From Heligmosomoides polygyrus polygyrus (Eukaryota > Nematoda > Chromadorea > Rhabditida > Heligmosomidae): a stretch of DNA of 64,000 nt. A program made the position numbers and the translations under genes. Below are positions 24,401 to 36,367 of this stretch, in pieces. Each line of letters begins with the position of its first letter. Within the stretch, counting starts at the first letter, position 1. The stretch lies in assembly GCA_947396885.1 (NCBI GenBank), contig OX377202.1, forward strand, positions 36,293,478 to 36,357,477, read 5' to 3'. The notes below the pieces were generated by a model. That model was not told the origin of the DNA, searched no databases, and saw only the letters and a program-made list of their open reading frames with translations.

Positions 24401-25567
24401 CTTAAGTCATTCAGAAGCTAGTGGGAAGAACGTGAGAAACTTAAACTTAAAAGATGTAGATCTGTCCTTTCCCGTTAGACAGAACTAGTGTTGTTTTAAA
24501 TAACAAACAAACATTAGCTTGAAAAACGTGGTTAATTTAGTCTGAATAGGTTTTTCATACTAATTTTGGATTTCAATGTTTCCAAGAGATAAGGCAAATA
24601 AGTTCGACAAATTCCATTTTTGAATAAGTTCGATTTTTCAATTTCTGTCAAATGAACGCCGAAATTTAATTTTTCAATTCATATAACTGATGAAGAAATA
24701 AAAATGGCTTATAATAGGAGACCATGGGATCAAAGCCCGGTTTTGAGCTTGTGTTTTAATGCTCTTCAACGTCATAAACTGTTCGCTGCTCGAGTGATAA
24801 CTACCGTACTCCACTTGATAACAGCAAATAATAGCTCCTTCTACGAAAGATAAAGAATTGTACTCAACCTTTGTAAGGGATGGATTTTTTCTTCTTCAGA
24901 ATTTTATAGAGGCAATTTGAATGCGTGTTTTACCTATTCAGTTACTTGCTGCAGCCAGTCGATGAAAACTTCAGGGTTTTATCATTTCTAAGCAGGTGTG
25001 CTGCACAGAAGAAAAAATCGGAAAATTTACATTGTGTCTTAACACTTGCGTTTTTTATTTCCAGCTGCTCCTCAATTTTAAATTAAAAAAATAAAAACAT
25101 GGTTCTTGACTTGTATTCGGGCTTAAGATGAGTTGTATTTGTTTCGCAGCTTTATCAGAAACTGGTCAGAGCAAAGGCGTAATGAATAGCCCAAAGCTAT
25201 GAGGAACAACAAAAATCTTCTGCATTGCCTTGATATCCGCAATTTAAAAAATAGGCAGTGTAACAGAAACAGAAACGACGTGCGATAGCGCAGCTTAAGC
25301 AAATAGTACTCATGGGTAGATTTCAGTGTTGATAGACATGTGAAAATAGCATTTCTCTAGTACGTTGCTTTTCCTTCAAAGTAATGAAAAGGATTTCAGC
25401 GGAGGGCGCCATCAAGACCTAGATCTAGAGGACCCTCGGCAGAGTACAGTCGTTCACCAGAAATGCGGGAAGAATACAGACGTCCAACGGACAGAAGAGA
25501 TTATTACAGACGCTCTCCAGACAAGAGAGGTCGCCGAGACCATCCGCGGAGAAGGCAGTACTATTAG
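18420..25567 (+). CDS. Thr-rich mucin-like single-pass membrane protein (6 exons)
   Basis: Predicted exons: 18420-18558, 18599-19697, 22175-22213, 22289-22395, 22843-22907, 25400-25567. Every junction is GT..AG, the phases (1, 2, 2, 1, 0) agree, and the joined frame is open for 538 codons. Exon 1 supplies a basic start and a modest hydrophobic stretch that could be a signal sequence; it is the least certain part (40-bp intron). Exon 2 is a Thr/Ser/Pro stretch of about 300 residues with repeats 72-90 bp long, all length steps multiples of three, typical of O-glycosylated mucin domains. Exon 4 encodes one membrane helix (QIALVAAIIAIVIVSVSYF) followed by YKK. Exons 5-6 give an Arg-rich tail with SRSP and RRSP motifs. 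Inferred topology is type I: glycosylated outside, basic tail inside. I know no family for it, so its role is unknown; a surface or cuticle mucin is possible. The introns are loaded with repeats. Confidence 0.75.
20075..20300 (+). mobile_element. tRNA-like SINE, family 3
   Basis: Shares cccgtgaaagc, aagaaggct.ata.cttatcactctc, gtgtgtc.aca, gtggatagcgt.gcagactta and a B-box-like gattgaatcctgtg with the other copies. The closest relative is the inverted copy at 21350-21530. Part of it is also found in the inverted-repeat arms (12427-12610). Confidence 0.6.
20560..20895 (-). pseudogene. RTE-type reverse transcriptase, C-terminal fragment
   Basis: On the minus strand a stop-interrupted frame reads LCAHLFDFTTLPALT and AQRAIERTMLGVTRF. 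These match the conserved end of the RT region in nematode RTE-type elements, where the usual phrase is an RAxER.MLG motif after a LPALTYASE-like block. Stops and frame changes make it non-functional. It sits in intron 2 of the mucin-like gene, antisense to it. Confidence 0.55.
21350..21530 (-). mobile_element. tRNA-like SINE, family 3, inverted copy
   Basis: Reverse complement of much of 20075-20300: tgctcgtaagtctgctac, gctatccac, ctgtcgacacatggcttcg, gagagtgataagctatcag and gctttcacgggctat. The B-box end is missing, so the copy is truncated. Confidence 0.6.
22908..25399 (+). other. Intron 5 of the mucin-like gene
   Basis: Starts gtgagtaag and ends ggatttcag. It contains composite minisatellite element copy C (23290-23870, minus). 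The remaining AT-rich sequence shows no gene or element I recognise. Confidence 0.6.
23290..23870 (-). repeat. Composite minisatellite element, copy C (reversed)
   Basis: Reading the minus strand: diverged ACTGGTCCC units (23870-23600), then about five 41-bp-type units (23580-23370), then a GGAC-rich stretch (gtccgtctgtctgtttgtc on the plus strand, 23308-23326) and the end phrase near cctactac at 23277. Order and polarity match 4188-5243 and 54651-57695. The copy is more decayed than either. Confidence 0.65.
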
Positions 25568-26627
25568 CCAGCGTTCAATGAGGCAGCTCTTCAGCGTGTT
25601 TTCTTTCAAGAAGATTTATTCAGTTTATACGATGCATTCAACCTTGCTGTTTCCAACAGCTGCATTAAATTAATACCTCGTCCTACATTCTTAAGATATG
25701 AGTGTTACGAAGAAATTTGTTTCTTAGATAAATTCGTTTTACACCCTCTTAGTTTGGTAACACCTCGTTTACAATGTTGAAACAAATTTCGATTCGGTTC
25801 GTCTCTATCTTAATCGAAACTTTTCACACTTTAGCAAACGGATACTGGATACTGTCTAGAAATACTCAGTGGATTATCCGTTGTGTCTATTCACTATTCT
25901 CTAGCTGTCGCACTGCTGTATAGCCCGAATTTCCGTAGGTGTTTGCTTGATCCCATAAAGCAGAAGAAATATGATGCGTTCATTGGCTGGACTAGAACTA
26001 TCGCTATGCTGTCAGCAATCATTCTTTATTGAGCATAGATAAGGAGTATCTGCCAGTTCGTAATACTCAGGACGAAAACAAACTAGAAAAACGGAAAAGT
26101 AAGCAGAAATTGCTGGCTCAGGAATCTCAAATTTCCTAAAATTGGTGCAGTACTGTCAACCTCATTCTTTACGTTGAATAAAAAAGCAAGAGAGAGACCC
26201 TTTATCGTATAGCGAAATAAGGCGTTCATGTAGATGCTAAAGGTCAGATGTCGATGAGGCAAGCCTTGTCAGTTTTCTTGTTAGGTTGCCGACTTAACAG
26301 TTCGTCACATGATGATACGGATGGCGTTTGTGGAACGGTCTCAACGGCATTCCCTATAATGTTATCACTGATCGAATATCAGCTATACAATACACTTTCT
26401 TACAGAGCAGCACAAATTGCTATAAGAGATTCTTCACATTGCTCATTTACCGATTTGTGTGCTACAAATTGCTATAGATCTTATCTGTCTACGCAGACAG
26501 CTTCTCAGCAACGCTATGGAAAATCACAGCCGTGTAATGTTAAAAGTCGCTAGATAATTTCCGTAATTCGCTCATATTTTCCAAAGATCTGAAGAGCTCA
26601 AATGTTGCAAATTAATTTTAAACTTAC
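25568..26627. other. Downstream of the mucin-like gene; no further gene seen
   Basis: About 200 bp after the stop remain recognisably similar to the sequence after the paralogous exon at 59750, so the duplication included the 3' flank. The rest is unremarkable AT-rich DNA; the frame at 26248-26553 has no recognisable motif. Confidence 0.5.
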
Positions 26628-29165
26628 TTGCTTACTTACTCCCCATTAGCGAGCGTCAGATTTGAGGGCGGCCTCGAAGCCAGCGTCATTGTGGGTGCCA
26701 TGGAGCGGCAGGAATCACGGACAATATTCTGCCATGCCAAACGATCCAGAGCCACTTCTTTCGCACGCTCTAAACAAAAGCCTCGTTTACTCAAGTCATC
26801 TTGCACCCGCTTTATCCACTTCTTCTTAGGAGCAACTCGCTGGACTTTCCACCTGCTCGGTCTGGTCCTCCTCAATAATTTGTTGGGTATACGTTGAGCT
26901 GCCATTCAGTGAACATGTCTAAACCACCTCAGTCGGCGTTTCCGGATTTCGGGTTCAATGGTGATCGGGTTGCAGCAGGACTTTCGTATACTTTCGTTCG
27001 TAATCCGATCGCGAAGTGAGACGTTTAGTATTCATCTGAGGCACCTCTTCTGGAAGACTTGTAGTTTCTGCAAGCCAGTTTTCAGAAGCACCCATGTTTC
27101 AGCTTCATAAAGCAATATTGACATCACAATGGATCGAAGCACTCTCATCTTTGTTGTCAGTGATACGTTGTGTCTCCTCCATAAGCACCATGTTAGTGAG
27201 CCGAAGGCCATCGCAGCCTTGCCAATCCTGCTGTGAATTTCCGTGGAGCATGAGAGTTTGTTCTGCTGTACTAAATACGATTTTCGGTGCAATATGTTCT
27301 GATTCCAATACCTTTCAAAGAGCTGGCCAGTAGACACTATCGAAGGCTGCGCGAAAGTCTATAAATACGATGATCTTTCGTTTACCACATCGTATGCGCT
27401 CCTCCATTATCTGCCGGAGACCTAATATCTGATCACAGCAGCCTCTTTCCGGACAGAAGCCGGCTTGCTCCTCTCTGGCGGTACACGTTGCTTCTGCAGG
27501 CTCGCTTGGAGTACTCTTGTGAACACATTTCCTGTGATGGAAAGCAGACTTATTCCACGATAGTTTTTACAGTCACATCCGCCAACTTTTTTTTAGAACT
27601 GGTATGACAATGGCCTGTTTCCATGCCATGATAATTTTCTCAGTTCTCCAGATTAACTTCAGCAAGGCATGTAAACGGTTAATCAGCGCATCTCGGCCAA
27701 CCTTCAACATTTTAGCCATCACGCCATCGATTCCGACAGCTTTGTTATTTCGTAATAGCCTTATAGCTTCAGCAACCTCTTCCTGGGTAGGTGCAGCACC
27801 CAATGCGATTGCCTCTAGTATAAGGACCAACGGTGGTGCAACCTGAGGGTCTCCTGATGTAGCGTGGTTGTACATTCTCTCGAAAAATTCCTTCCATCGT
27901 TGGAGGAGCTCTTCAGGTGATTTTGTAAGGCTTCCATCAGCTTCTGGCCTGTAAAGCGTCTCAGCGTGATATAGAGAGTTCGGAATTGCTTTCTGCGGGC
28001 GGCATCCTGTGCTTGCTCTGCTACGGAATTCCAATAAGCTTCACGCTCAAGTTTAAGCTGGCGTCGAGTCTTAAGATTGAGCTGAGTGTATCGTTCACGA
28101 TTCACAAGTTTTGCATGTCTTCGTTAGTCGATGAGATCCAGGCACGCTTCTGAGATCCAGGGCTGTGTGCGGTGTCTAACAATTGGGCAAACTTCCTCTG
28201 CGCTTTTACATACGGCACTCGTGAACTGCCTTTCTTCTTCATCTACATCGCACTTCTCCGCAAGTGACGCAAAGCGATTCGCCAGCTTTATTTGGAATTG
28301 TAGTCGGGATGTTGGCTCCGCGAGGATCGACCAGTTCCGTCATATGGCAGGTGTAGTGCTTTCCTCCTGCAGTCAGAGCCGGGTTCTGGCACACACGAGA
28401 TGGTGATCAGATCCGCAATCTGCACCACGTTTTACTCGTACATCTCTGATAGATGTTCTGAAGCGTCTGTTGATGAGGACATAGTCCAGCAGTGCAGATT
28501 CATTACCATTTGGCCACTTGGTACACGCCATGTTAGCTGATGCTTCTGTTTATGCTGAAAGATGCTATTCCCGATCAGCAATCCATTTACGGCAGAAAAT
28601 GTCAGGAGCCGGACGATTTCTGCCAACATAAGCGTTGAAGTCTCCAGCAAGCAATATCACACCTGTTTTGGGGCCAAACCAATAGCTGCCTGCAAGTTGC
28701 TGTAGAAGTCGTCTTTTGCGTGATCTGTGCTCTTTGTTAGGGCATATGCTGAGAAGACATGTGTTCGAACTGTGCCAGCGAGCGTCAGTACTGCCAATCG
28801 ACTGGAGATTGGATGAAACTCCAGCAGGCAGTCAGCTGCCTTTTCGTCTCACGCAAATCCGACACCCTCCATATGCTTATCGCCGCCTGAGTGGAATAAC
28901 GTAACTTGAGCATTTCCGTGAGGGACACGTACCTTCTTTCGTCCTCATTTAATGAGCCATGACTCGGATAGCGCAGCTATACTTACTTTGTACCTGACGA
29001 GCTCACGAAAAATCGTAATCACGTATTCTCCTTCTGTCCTACTTGATATGCCGTTTGGACGTTCCACGATGCAACAGTGACATCTCTTTTGGGAGTAAAC
29101 ATCTTAGCGGTATAACCAGTACTGGACTTCACACCGGCGCCTCGTCTGTCCCGGATGCGGTAGCT
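26628..29165 (-). pseudogene. RTE-clade non-LTR retrotransposon, decayed
   Basis: Minus-strand order: an endonuclease start near 29100 (VTVASWNVQTAYQVG), the APE-type LLAGDFNAYVGRN block near 28625 and CGSDHHLVCARTRL near 28400, a linker, then the RT N-terminus (28034-27573) containing EAIRLLRNNKAVGIDGV, which resembles the RT NKA.G.DG motif. The catalytic-centre region is interrupted or deleted near 27340. RT tail frames (27337-27032) and a WKVQRVAPKKKW..C-terminus (26905-26636) follow, ending in a short TAAG-type repeat at about 26628-26645. RTE elements are usually about 3.3 kb with one ORF; this copy is shorter, with several frame changes and stops. It encodes nothing functional. Confidence 0.8.
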
Positions 29166-30065
29166 AATCTTAAATTAGAACACATCATTGAGGGAAAGAT
29201 GAAGTGATTTTAGGAATGAAAGCATTTCTCACATAGCAAGTGAAGATCACACACCCGTGCAAAGAGTCATAATTGTTAACTCCTTCCCGTCATGCGCTTA
29301 AAACTAGGTCTAACATATTCTTTATATTTATTAGTTTTTGTTTTATGATGACTTAAAAAGTTTTCATCCAGATTTATTTTAGGCGCATTGTACCCTTACC
29401 TTCAGAGTTTGGTTCGAGCCATCAACTTGTTCTAATATTCCAGCCGTGCTTACAAGGCAATAAGAATTCAACGTATTGGTCGATAATGTTAATTGTTGTT
29501 GTTCATGAAGGATTGGGATGCTCTCCTTTCTAGGACAAACTCCAGTAGTTTAAATTTTTCAATATAGTTATCTTCCTAGGAAGCGTTTGAAATTACAGGA
29601 AGTGAAGGATTGCAATATACCTAGACAAGACAAATCATGGAAAACAACATACCTTAAAAAATGTGTAAGAGCTGACAAGGGCTCGTCTAAATCATCACGG
29701 ACGACCTTATGACATAAAGCACTATCTTTTAAGCTTACGTAGCCTAGCTGCATCAGCATTTATTTCGCTAAATTCTCTGCAAGCAGAAAATCTACATTGT
29801 TCTGCCATTACATTTTATTTCGAGAGGTGAAAGTTTTACAGCATAAGGCATTCCGCCTTCATTCGTAAGTCTTCTGCATTTCTTAATCATACCAAATCAA
29901 ATTACCGGAAAACAAAAGGAACAGAAGGACTAAAAATCTGTAAAATTTCGATCATGAAACGCAAATTCCACTCCTCCCTCACCAAGGGTCTTTCAAAGCT
30001 ACTGTTAGGTTCATCATTTTTTGCAAAATTCAGCCTACACTGTTAACGCAACAAAAAGACGACGC
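29166..30065. other. No recognisable feature
   Basis: About 900 bp of AT-rich sequence without a supported gene, RNA or known repeat. Confidence 0.5.
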
Positions 30066-30372
30066 TGTGGGATAAAGGATAAAGGATGGCGTTATTCAAT
30101 TCTCCTTGGGATGCGCCACGCATTCTACTTCTAGGGATGTCGTAGAGGCGTGTTGAATGCGTATTTGGCCATGCAATGACTTGCGGTGGCCAGCCGATGT
30201 ACAATTCAGTGCTTTATCCTTCCTAGACAAGTCTGGTACCAATTCACCGACCCCGGAGGGATGGAAGGCTTGGTTGGTCTGGGCGGGAAATCCGAACCAG
30301 GAGCCTGGTATCGGGTGCACGCGGCAGTCGCGCCTCCTCCGACTGCGCTACACGCGCTCGCTGCGCTACACG
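30066..30372 (-). mobile_element. tRNA-derived SINE, family 1, copy a
   Basis: Minus-strand head with a polymerase III A box tagcgcagtcgg (30339-30350) preceded by a second partly duplicated A-box-like piece. A ctggttcggatttcccgcc B-box-like region follows (about 30278-30300), then a body containing ggtcggtgaattggtacca and a (cctttat)n tail at about 30070-30085. Three other copies lie at 31665-31965, 37484-37780 and 43190-43430. Head-to-tail length is about 300 bp. Confidence 0.8.
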
Positions 30373-30399
30373 CGCCCATGGTTTCCATACGGTTAGAAA

Positions 30400-30620
30400 A
30401 CATTTTTTTCTATTTTTCAAAGAGGCATTGGAACTTTTGAGTTTCAAAAAATGAACCAAGTTATAACCAATATGGTGAAGAGTTGTTCGTAACCTCTGCA
30501 CTGTCGACATTGGAGTGATTTTACAAAAATGATCATAACTCGGTTCGTTTCTCGAAATTCAAAAATCCCTATAGCTTTTTGAAAAATAGAAGAATTAATC
30601 TAGCTCACCTTATAAGAACG
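30400..30620. repeat. Fragment of AT-rich palindromic repeat family P
   Basis: Contains caagttataaccaa, gtgattttacaaaaatgatc, ataactcg and ctagcttttgaaaaat-type phrases that also occur at 2340-2420 and 6900-7140. Confidence 0.45.
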
Positions 30621-31136
30621 GAGATTATCGAGGCAGCCGGATCCATCAATTATTCAAAAGCACGGACTGAATCTTTTGACGATGCTGTCACTCGTTATGC
30701 GTCGAGACTTAGACGGGAGTACTCCCCCTTGCAGCTTACCATTTGGTGGTCGTGTCATCTTGCTCTTATCAAGTACGACAATAGATGGTACCTATCGCCT
30801 CGGGACTCTATCCTGCTCATGCAAAATAAGTGTGCTGACGTTATTTCTGTGTATTGGTACACTATCATTGCACAGGGAAATAGTTTCATCCTAATGCTAC
30901 CGAGGTTTTAACACATTTTCTCAAGAACTTGTGCGAGATTGGGTTTGCTTACAAAGACAAGGCGTATACTATGTTCAAGACATAGGAGGGACTAGGAACT
31001 GAAGAAAGTTGGTAGGGTTCGAGCGATGGCCTAATACAGGATTTCTCAACTCAGTCTAGAGAGCTATGCGAGGAGACGGGATGACTACAACAGCTCGGAC
31101 CTGAAACACATACTAAGTGCTTCAGATGTCTCATCT

Positions 31137-31655
31137 AGACATACGCTCATGTGCCTATCTAAGGTCTTACCAGGAAACTATCTCAACGGTAGGTCGGAAC
31201 GGCCTAAGTGTTGCAGATGGGCAGAATCGCCCTTTCTGGGAAACAACAAAGCGCAAATATCTCGACCCCAATACAACTCTGCACAGAGTTAGGGACGACG
31301 GAAGTTGGGCCGTTGGCGGCGTTAGCCCTATGCCTGGAGGCGGAGGGCGGGCTCAAGCTGGCTGGAAACAGCGATGACGAGCGAGCAATGGTGGCACACT
31401 GCGTAGAGGGGCGGCGTAATCCTCATAATCGCTGTTTCCAGCCAACTTGAGCTCGCCTTCCGCGTGCAGGCATAGGGTTAACACCTCCAACGGATCAACT
31501 TCTGTCGTCCCTTCCTCTGGCAGAGTTGTATTGGGGTCGAGATATTTGCATTTCCTTGTTTCCCAGAGGGAGGCGATTCTGTACATATACAACACTTGGG
31601 CCGTTCCGACCTACCGTTTAGATAGTTTCCTGGTTAGGCCACCCGCTCGTCGACA
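31137..31655. repeat. Foldback repeat, about 230-bp arms
   Basis: The left arm (about 31145-31380) and right arm (about 31425-31655) are reverse complements with moderate divergence: ggtaggtcggaacggcc / ggccgttccgacctacc, ctcgaccccaatacaactct / its complement at about 31525-31544, and gctggaaacagcgatga / gctgtttccagc. The spacer is about 45 bp. No transposase, and target duplications are not clear. Confidence 0.7.
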
Positions 31656-31664
31656 TCTCTAACA

Positions 31665-31972
31665 GGTGGGCGCGTGTAGCGCAGTCGGAGGAGGCGCCGA
31701 CTGTCGCCTGCACCCGACACCATGTTCCTGGTTCGGATTTCCCGCCAATGCCAACCAAGCCCTCCATCCCGCCGGGGTCGGTGAATTGACACCAGACTTG
31801 TCTGAGGAGGATGAAGCGCTGACTTGTTCATCGGCTGGCCACCGCAAGTCATTGTATGGCCAAATACGCATTCAAATTACCTCCACAATATCCCGTAGAA
31901 GTAGAATGCGCGGCGCATCCCAAACAGGATTGAATAACGCCGTCCTTTATCCTTTATCCTTTATTTCAGAGA
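31665..31972 (+). mobile_element. tRNA-derived SINE, family 1, copy b
   Basis: A box tagcgcagtcgg at 31677-31688 matches TRGCNNAGYNGG; B-box-like ggttcggatttcc at 31730-31742. GGGCG at the head can pair with CGCCC after the B box, as in a tRNA acceptor. The body matches copy a, and the tail is three cctttat units at 31943-31965. Confidence 0.85.
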
Positions 31973-32289
31973 TGAGTAACCGGGTGGCAGAGCTTTGAAG
32001 CAGTGATTAGATTTTCCCATTTGCAGTTCAGCAGGCTTTCTGACGTTCTGTTGCGTTTCTTTGTGTGTATGACAATTCAAATCAAGTATCATATTTCTTT
32101 CTTTGCAGTTTGGGATGTGCGCATAAGTGTCCGTTCGTTTCTAGGAGCAAGTACTAGGGGTTCGCTCAAGCTTGAGGTTCGGGAATAGAGGAGGAGTCGC
32201 ACTGTGACGCCGTTTGGGAGGTGGGAATCGTACTTCTTCGGTAATGGCAGAGGATTCTCCCGTACTTTTCAGGTTTTTAGGCTATGCTT

Positions 32290-33500
32290 GTAATTCCTAA
32301 TAAGTCTTTTTTTTTCTTCGAGAATGTCTACGACAGCCTGAAATCTCACCATCATTCCCTGGTGTTAGGAAGTTGCATATTAAAAAAGTTTTAAATGGTG
32401 ATTGTATTACGTGTTAAGAAATAAAGATTTTCTGCCGTCAGATTTAGTGTCGATGACAGGTTTCCATTTTTTGCAGATTTTTTTCCAGGAGGTCCGACAG
32501 ACACGACAGTTTTTCGCGTGAACGAGTGACATCTTCGTCCAAAGTTGCACTCTATAAGATTTGAAGTTTCAGTTACTAAGGAAACTTAAGCACTTTCCGT
32601 AAAAGATTTTTTGAAGCGCTCTTCGAATAGATGACGGAATGGCAACCGGAGGATTGACTTGTCGCAGAATTAATTTTTTCTCTTCTGCAGGAGAACAGCA
32701 TCAAAAAACAAAGTTGTACCCTATCAAAATTTAAGCCACAGTTTGACACACGGTCATAAAACCTGTTTTTCTGAAAAGATTCTCTGTATGAACAGACGCT
32801 CCAATTTGTAATTTGTTGCCGAAAATTTTCGACCAGTTAATTACATGGAGGCCGCTATTTTTACAGCCTCCTTTTTAAGGCACAGAATCCAGTTTAGAAT
32901 ACAGTTTTCAAAGCTCCGTGAATTTTTCGGAGACTCCAAAAAATCTCCGAAATATGGTGAGTTACGTGCGGTCATTGCGTTCTCCGATATCATCGATCGC
33001 AACTGAGGGATAGACTTCTTGCAATAAAATTGTTCTATCTTCTGAAGGAAGAACATCAGATAGTGAAATAGTTCAGATAATTGCGTTGTCTTGAAGTTTA
33101 AGATGAGATCAATATACAGTAAGAAAACTAAGCTTCTTCGCAGCGATCTTCGAGGTGATTAGGACAGATCGTATTCCAAATTCTTGTTCTTTCAAAAATT
33201 ATTTTTCAATCTTGAGGGAGATTATCTATACAGTTAAAATTCCGCCACACAAAAATTTCAGCTCTTGACCCAAGCACAGTGTTAATAAACATCATGATTT
33301 TCTGAAACGAATAGATTGGATCGACCCCTGGTCGATATGCCACCGACGTTATTGGAGCGACAAAATTGAACGTTCACAAAAATAATTATAACTCATTAGG
33401 TTCTTGGAAATTTGAAAAACCCGATGACTTTTTGAAAACTAGAAGAAAAGGGCCAAAAATCGAATCCCCTCAAACGCCCCGTAAACAGACCCCTTTTCAT
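32290..33500. repeat. AT-rich palindromic repeat family P, diverged copy
   Basis: Shares with 6508-8826 the phrases aaaactaagcttct(t)cg near 33125, the gattggatcgacccctggtcg block near 33310, gaacgttcacaaaaat near 33371 and a cgccccg..agacccctttt end near 33475. No coding. Confidence 0.5.
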
Positions 33501-34940
33501 GGCTCGATTAAATCATAAGTGTAGGGCATTGTTTTGAATAGACTGACGAGTTTATCTCCACATCCTCTCTCTTACCCATAGAGTAAATCTTTCAAAATGT
33601 GGAAGCTTCTAACTACGTACTGCAAATACGAATGAGATAGTAGAACGGTCGGTCAGACGATCAGACGACACTAACACTGCGCGAAAGCCGGCAGTGCTAG
33701 TTCGAGTCTCCCACATACTTGACATACGTATGCATATAACAGTGAGTATCTCTAAGAAAAGGGCTTCATTAAAAACAGAGTTGCCCTTTGTGTTCACACT
33801 CCCTTAATGGTCACATAATCATTTATTACAGCCACATTTTGTGATTGCATGCGATTTTAAATAAATATGTGCATAAAATGGTGTAAAAAAGGTCAGCTCC
33901 GATTAGGACGCAATTCCCTTTACAACGCCGATTTTCTTCGCTCCTATGAAACGCGTTAGAACGAAAGGTGAGTGCATATGATTTGTTGCTTCTTAGTAAG
34001 CTGAACTTGGGTAAGGCCAAGGTGTTGGTTTGCATTTTTCTAATGATAACGTCCTCACACTGTGTTTGTTTTCGATTGAACCATTGTTATCTGAGAATAG
34101 TCATGCTCTACACTTCAGTTTAATGCATCCCTTTGAAAGCAAGCAGTGGTGGTGCTTGCCTTCTGACAATGACACCCTATTTCTACTCATCTCACCTCAT
34201 TTTGGTATGCTGATCCCACTTCACAGAATTTTGGCCATTAAGTTCACATTCGATTCAGGCGGTCTTTGCCGCATTATCCATTAGAAGAGACTTAACGGCA
34301 AACAGTGAGTATCCTTGTGTATTACCTTCTAAGGTTCTTCACCAAGGTCATCAGAACGATCTTATTATTTGCTATGTGTTCTCCATTTTGAGCCGGTCGT
34401 TTCAGAAAAGCTAACAACGTCTGTCTATAGAGAGTGCATGCAGGCATAGTTGGAAACAGAGCTTATTAAAACTAGGCGGGCATTTAGTATAATAGACCAA
34501 AACTCCTGTAGTGGCAGTGTAATGGAATATCTATCTTATTCACAGAAGTGTCTTGTATTAGAGAAACTCAGGAAATAGACACTAGTCAGGCTATTTGAAC
34601 AAGTAGGGCTAGAAATTCCAGTGAGAAACACAAAGTTGAAAAAAGCAATGGAAATGCGCCATGCTCGACACGCTTGGCTAGATTCTACCTTGTATTGTGA
34701 TTTTGTGGCAGAGTCTAGAAGAAGGTTATATGGTGTAAGAATTATTGTGTAGCTATTCTACAAGTAAGGAGAATTGCTAACCACTAGAATCAGATCGGTA
34801 TAGACGCGTGGCGTATGAGCGCGTAATTGGTGCAGAAAGACACTCGTTCGACGCGAATGCACACGTGGGCGGCTTCAGCCTCCACGTGGGCATTCGATCG
34901 ATGCGTATCGGTCTCTTGTATGCCCGCGGTGGCCCTACCG
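33500..34940. other. No gene recognised; weak tRNA-like patch
   Basis: A B-box-like ctagttcgagtctccc occurs at 33700-33715 without a convincing A box or clover-leaf, so no tRNA gene is called. The rest is plain AT-rich DNA. Confidence 0.4.
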
Positions 34941-34945
34941 CCAGA

Positions 34946-35105
34946 CGGTCCGTGGCGCAGTGGATGAGGGCTGCCTCATGCGAGGGAGGTCGGGGGTTCG
35001 GTTCTCATGCGTTGCGGGTCTTTCTTATTTCAACTGACTGATTGAGATTTGAGCGGTTTTCACATTTACCCCATTTTCGTGTGTTTTGTGCGCATTTTTT
35101 CCAGC
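34946..35105 (+). mobile_element. tRNA-derived SINE, family 2
   Basis: A box tggcgcagtgga at 34953-34964 and B box gggttcggttctc at about 34994-35006 are spaced as in tRNA genes. The body contains ttcaactgactgattgag and ends ttttttccagc near 35104, shared with the interrupted copy at 13031-13433. Confidence 0.75.
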
Positions 35106-35693
35106 TGGCGACGAAAGCAGTTTCCGCACTAGCAGTTTGGATCGCACCCACCCTGGAGCCCCTTCCCTAGCCAGGGTGGGTTCGATACCAGCTCTTCGAG
35201 CGCAAAACCTAGCTGCGGACTCCCTCTGAGAGGCGAAAGAGCGTAATAGAGCGGTCACATTGATGCTACCGTGCTCGAATGCCAAAGTTGCGCCCCGACG
35301 CAAAAAATCTATTCCGATCTGATTTTAGCGACCATAGATTCACTCCAAGTAAGCGGGACACTTTTGTGGGATTCGTATTCTCCGAAGTCTTACCATTAGT
35401 GCCCCTGCGGTGTCAGGCTCGTTGACTGGTTGTGTGGATAGTGAATTTGCCATTGACGTCTGTTCCGATAACCCAATGAGCGGATTGACCGGGATGGACG
35501 ACTAGCCTAGCAGCCTCAGAGACGAGCTGTGCCGGACTAGATTTCGATCCGGCTACCTCACAGACGGAAAGTGCCAGTCGGTTCCCGACGGGACATGGGG
35601 TAGCTATTTGTACCCTTTGCCCGCCCACTTGCCGGTACTTGCGAGAGAGTCCCAGCGACCGCAGAGTCGCGACAACGCCCACCTTACCAGGGA

Positions 35694-36128
35694 ATGCCTT
35701 CAGCTTGTCACGGAACTTCTGGAAGATACGTATGTCATGTGAAAGGGCTTGAAACGCGGATTACAAATATATGCACACTCCAATTGCACACTCTAACTCC
35801 AAATGGATCTCCTATAAAAGTACTGGCCGTCAAAAGCTCCGTTGTCTACAGCATGTCGAGTGCGTTGATGAAGCAATGGGCGAAGCGTTGCGCAATCAGC
35901 GCAGCCATTAGCAAGTTCGCCTAATGCGGGGGCAGAGCAGTGGTAGTGCTCTCGCCTTGCAGGAAGACGACGCAAGATTCCGTCCCCATCGATGCCAGTG
36001 GTCTTGTATTTTGTGACTTATCGTCAGAGACACCCTTTATCCTAATTTCCAACACATTTTTGAACAAACGCCAGATATCAACTGTCATAGACCTTCTTTC
36101 CAAGCTCTTTGAAGTGAAACGATAATAA
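35694..36128 (+). pseudogene. Unknown coding-like repeat, copy 1
   Basis: The frame reads HGTSGRYVCHVKGLET, then KQWAKRCAISAAISKFA, then a TAA stop at 35922-35924. It continues in phase with CGGRAVVVLSPCRK, LVFCDLSSETPF and SNTFLNKRQISTV to a stop near 36126. The second copy (47545-47960, minus) preserves the same protein with mostly conservative or silent differences and has a lysine codon where this copy has the stop. That pattern suggests ancestral protein coding. I do not recognise the family; it could be a transposon protein or a host gene fragment. Confidence 0.55.
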
Positions 36129-36367
36129 AATTGGATTGTCACGTACGGTAAGACAAAATCTGATAGTAGATTCGTGATTCGTCGCCCCCTAATGCAAAGT
36201 GTTTGGACGAAACCGAAACTTATTACCTCATCACCTTCATTTATTTATAACCCCCTACATTAACCTGCTATAAGAAGGCGGAAATTCGGCAACAACTGCC
36301 TGATTCGTAATCACCACCACAAATATCACTATAGTCGAAGAATGGCCAAAATAATTCTTCGACCTCG

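Noticed and set aside
33640..33740. Possible tRNA with a TAGTTCGAGTC B-box-like motif
   Set aside because: No A box at the right spacing and no clover-leaf.
35920..35990. Possible tRNA gene (gagcagtggtagtgctc followed by a cgccttgcagg stretch)
   Set aside because: It lies within a conserved protein-like frame present in two copies, and there is no proper T arm or acceptor pairing.
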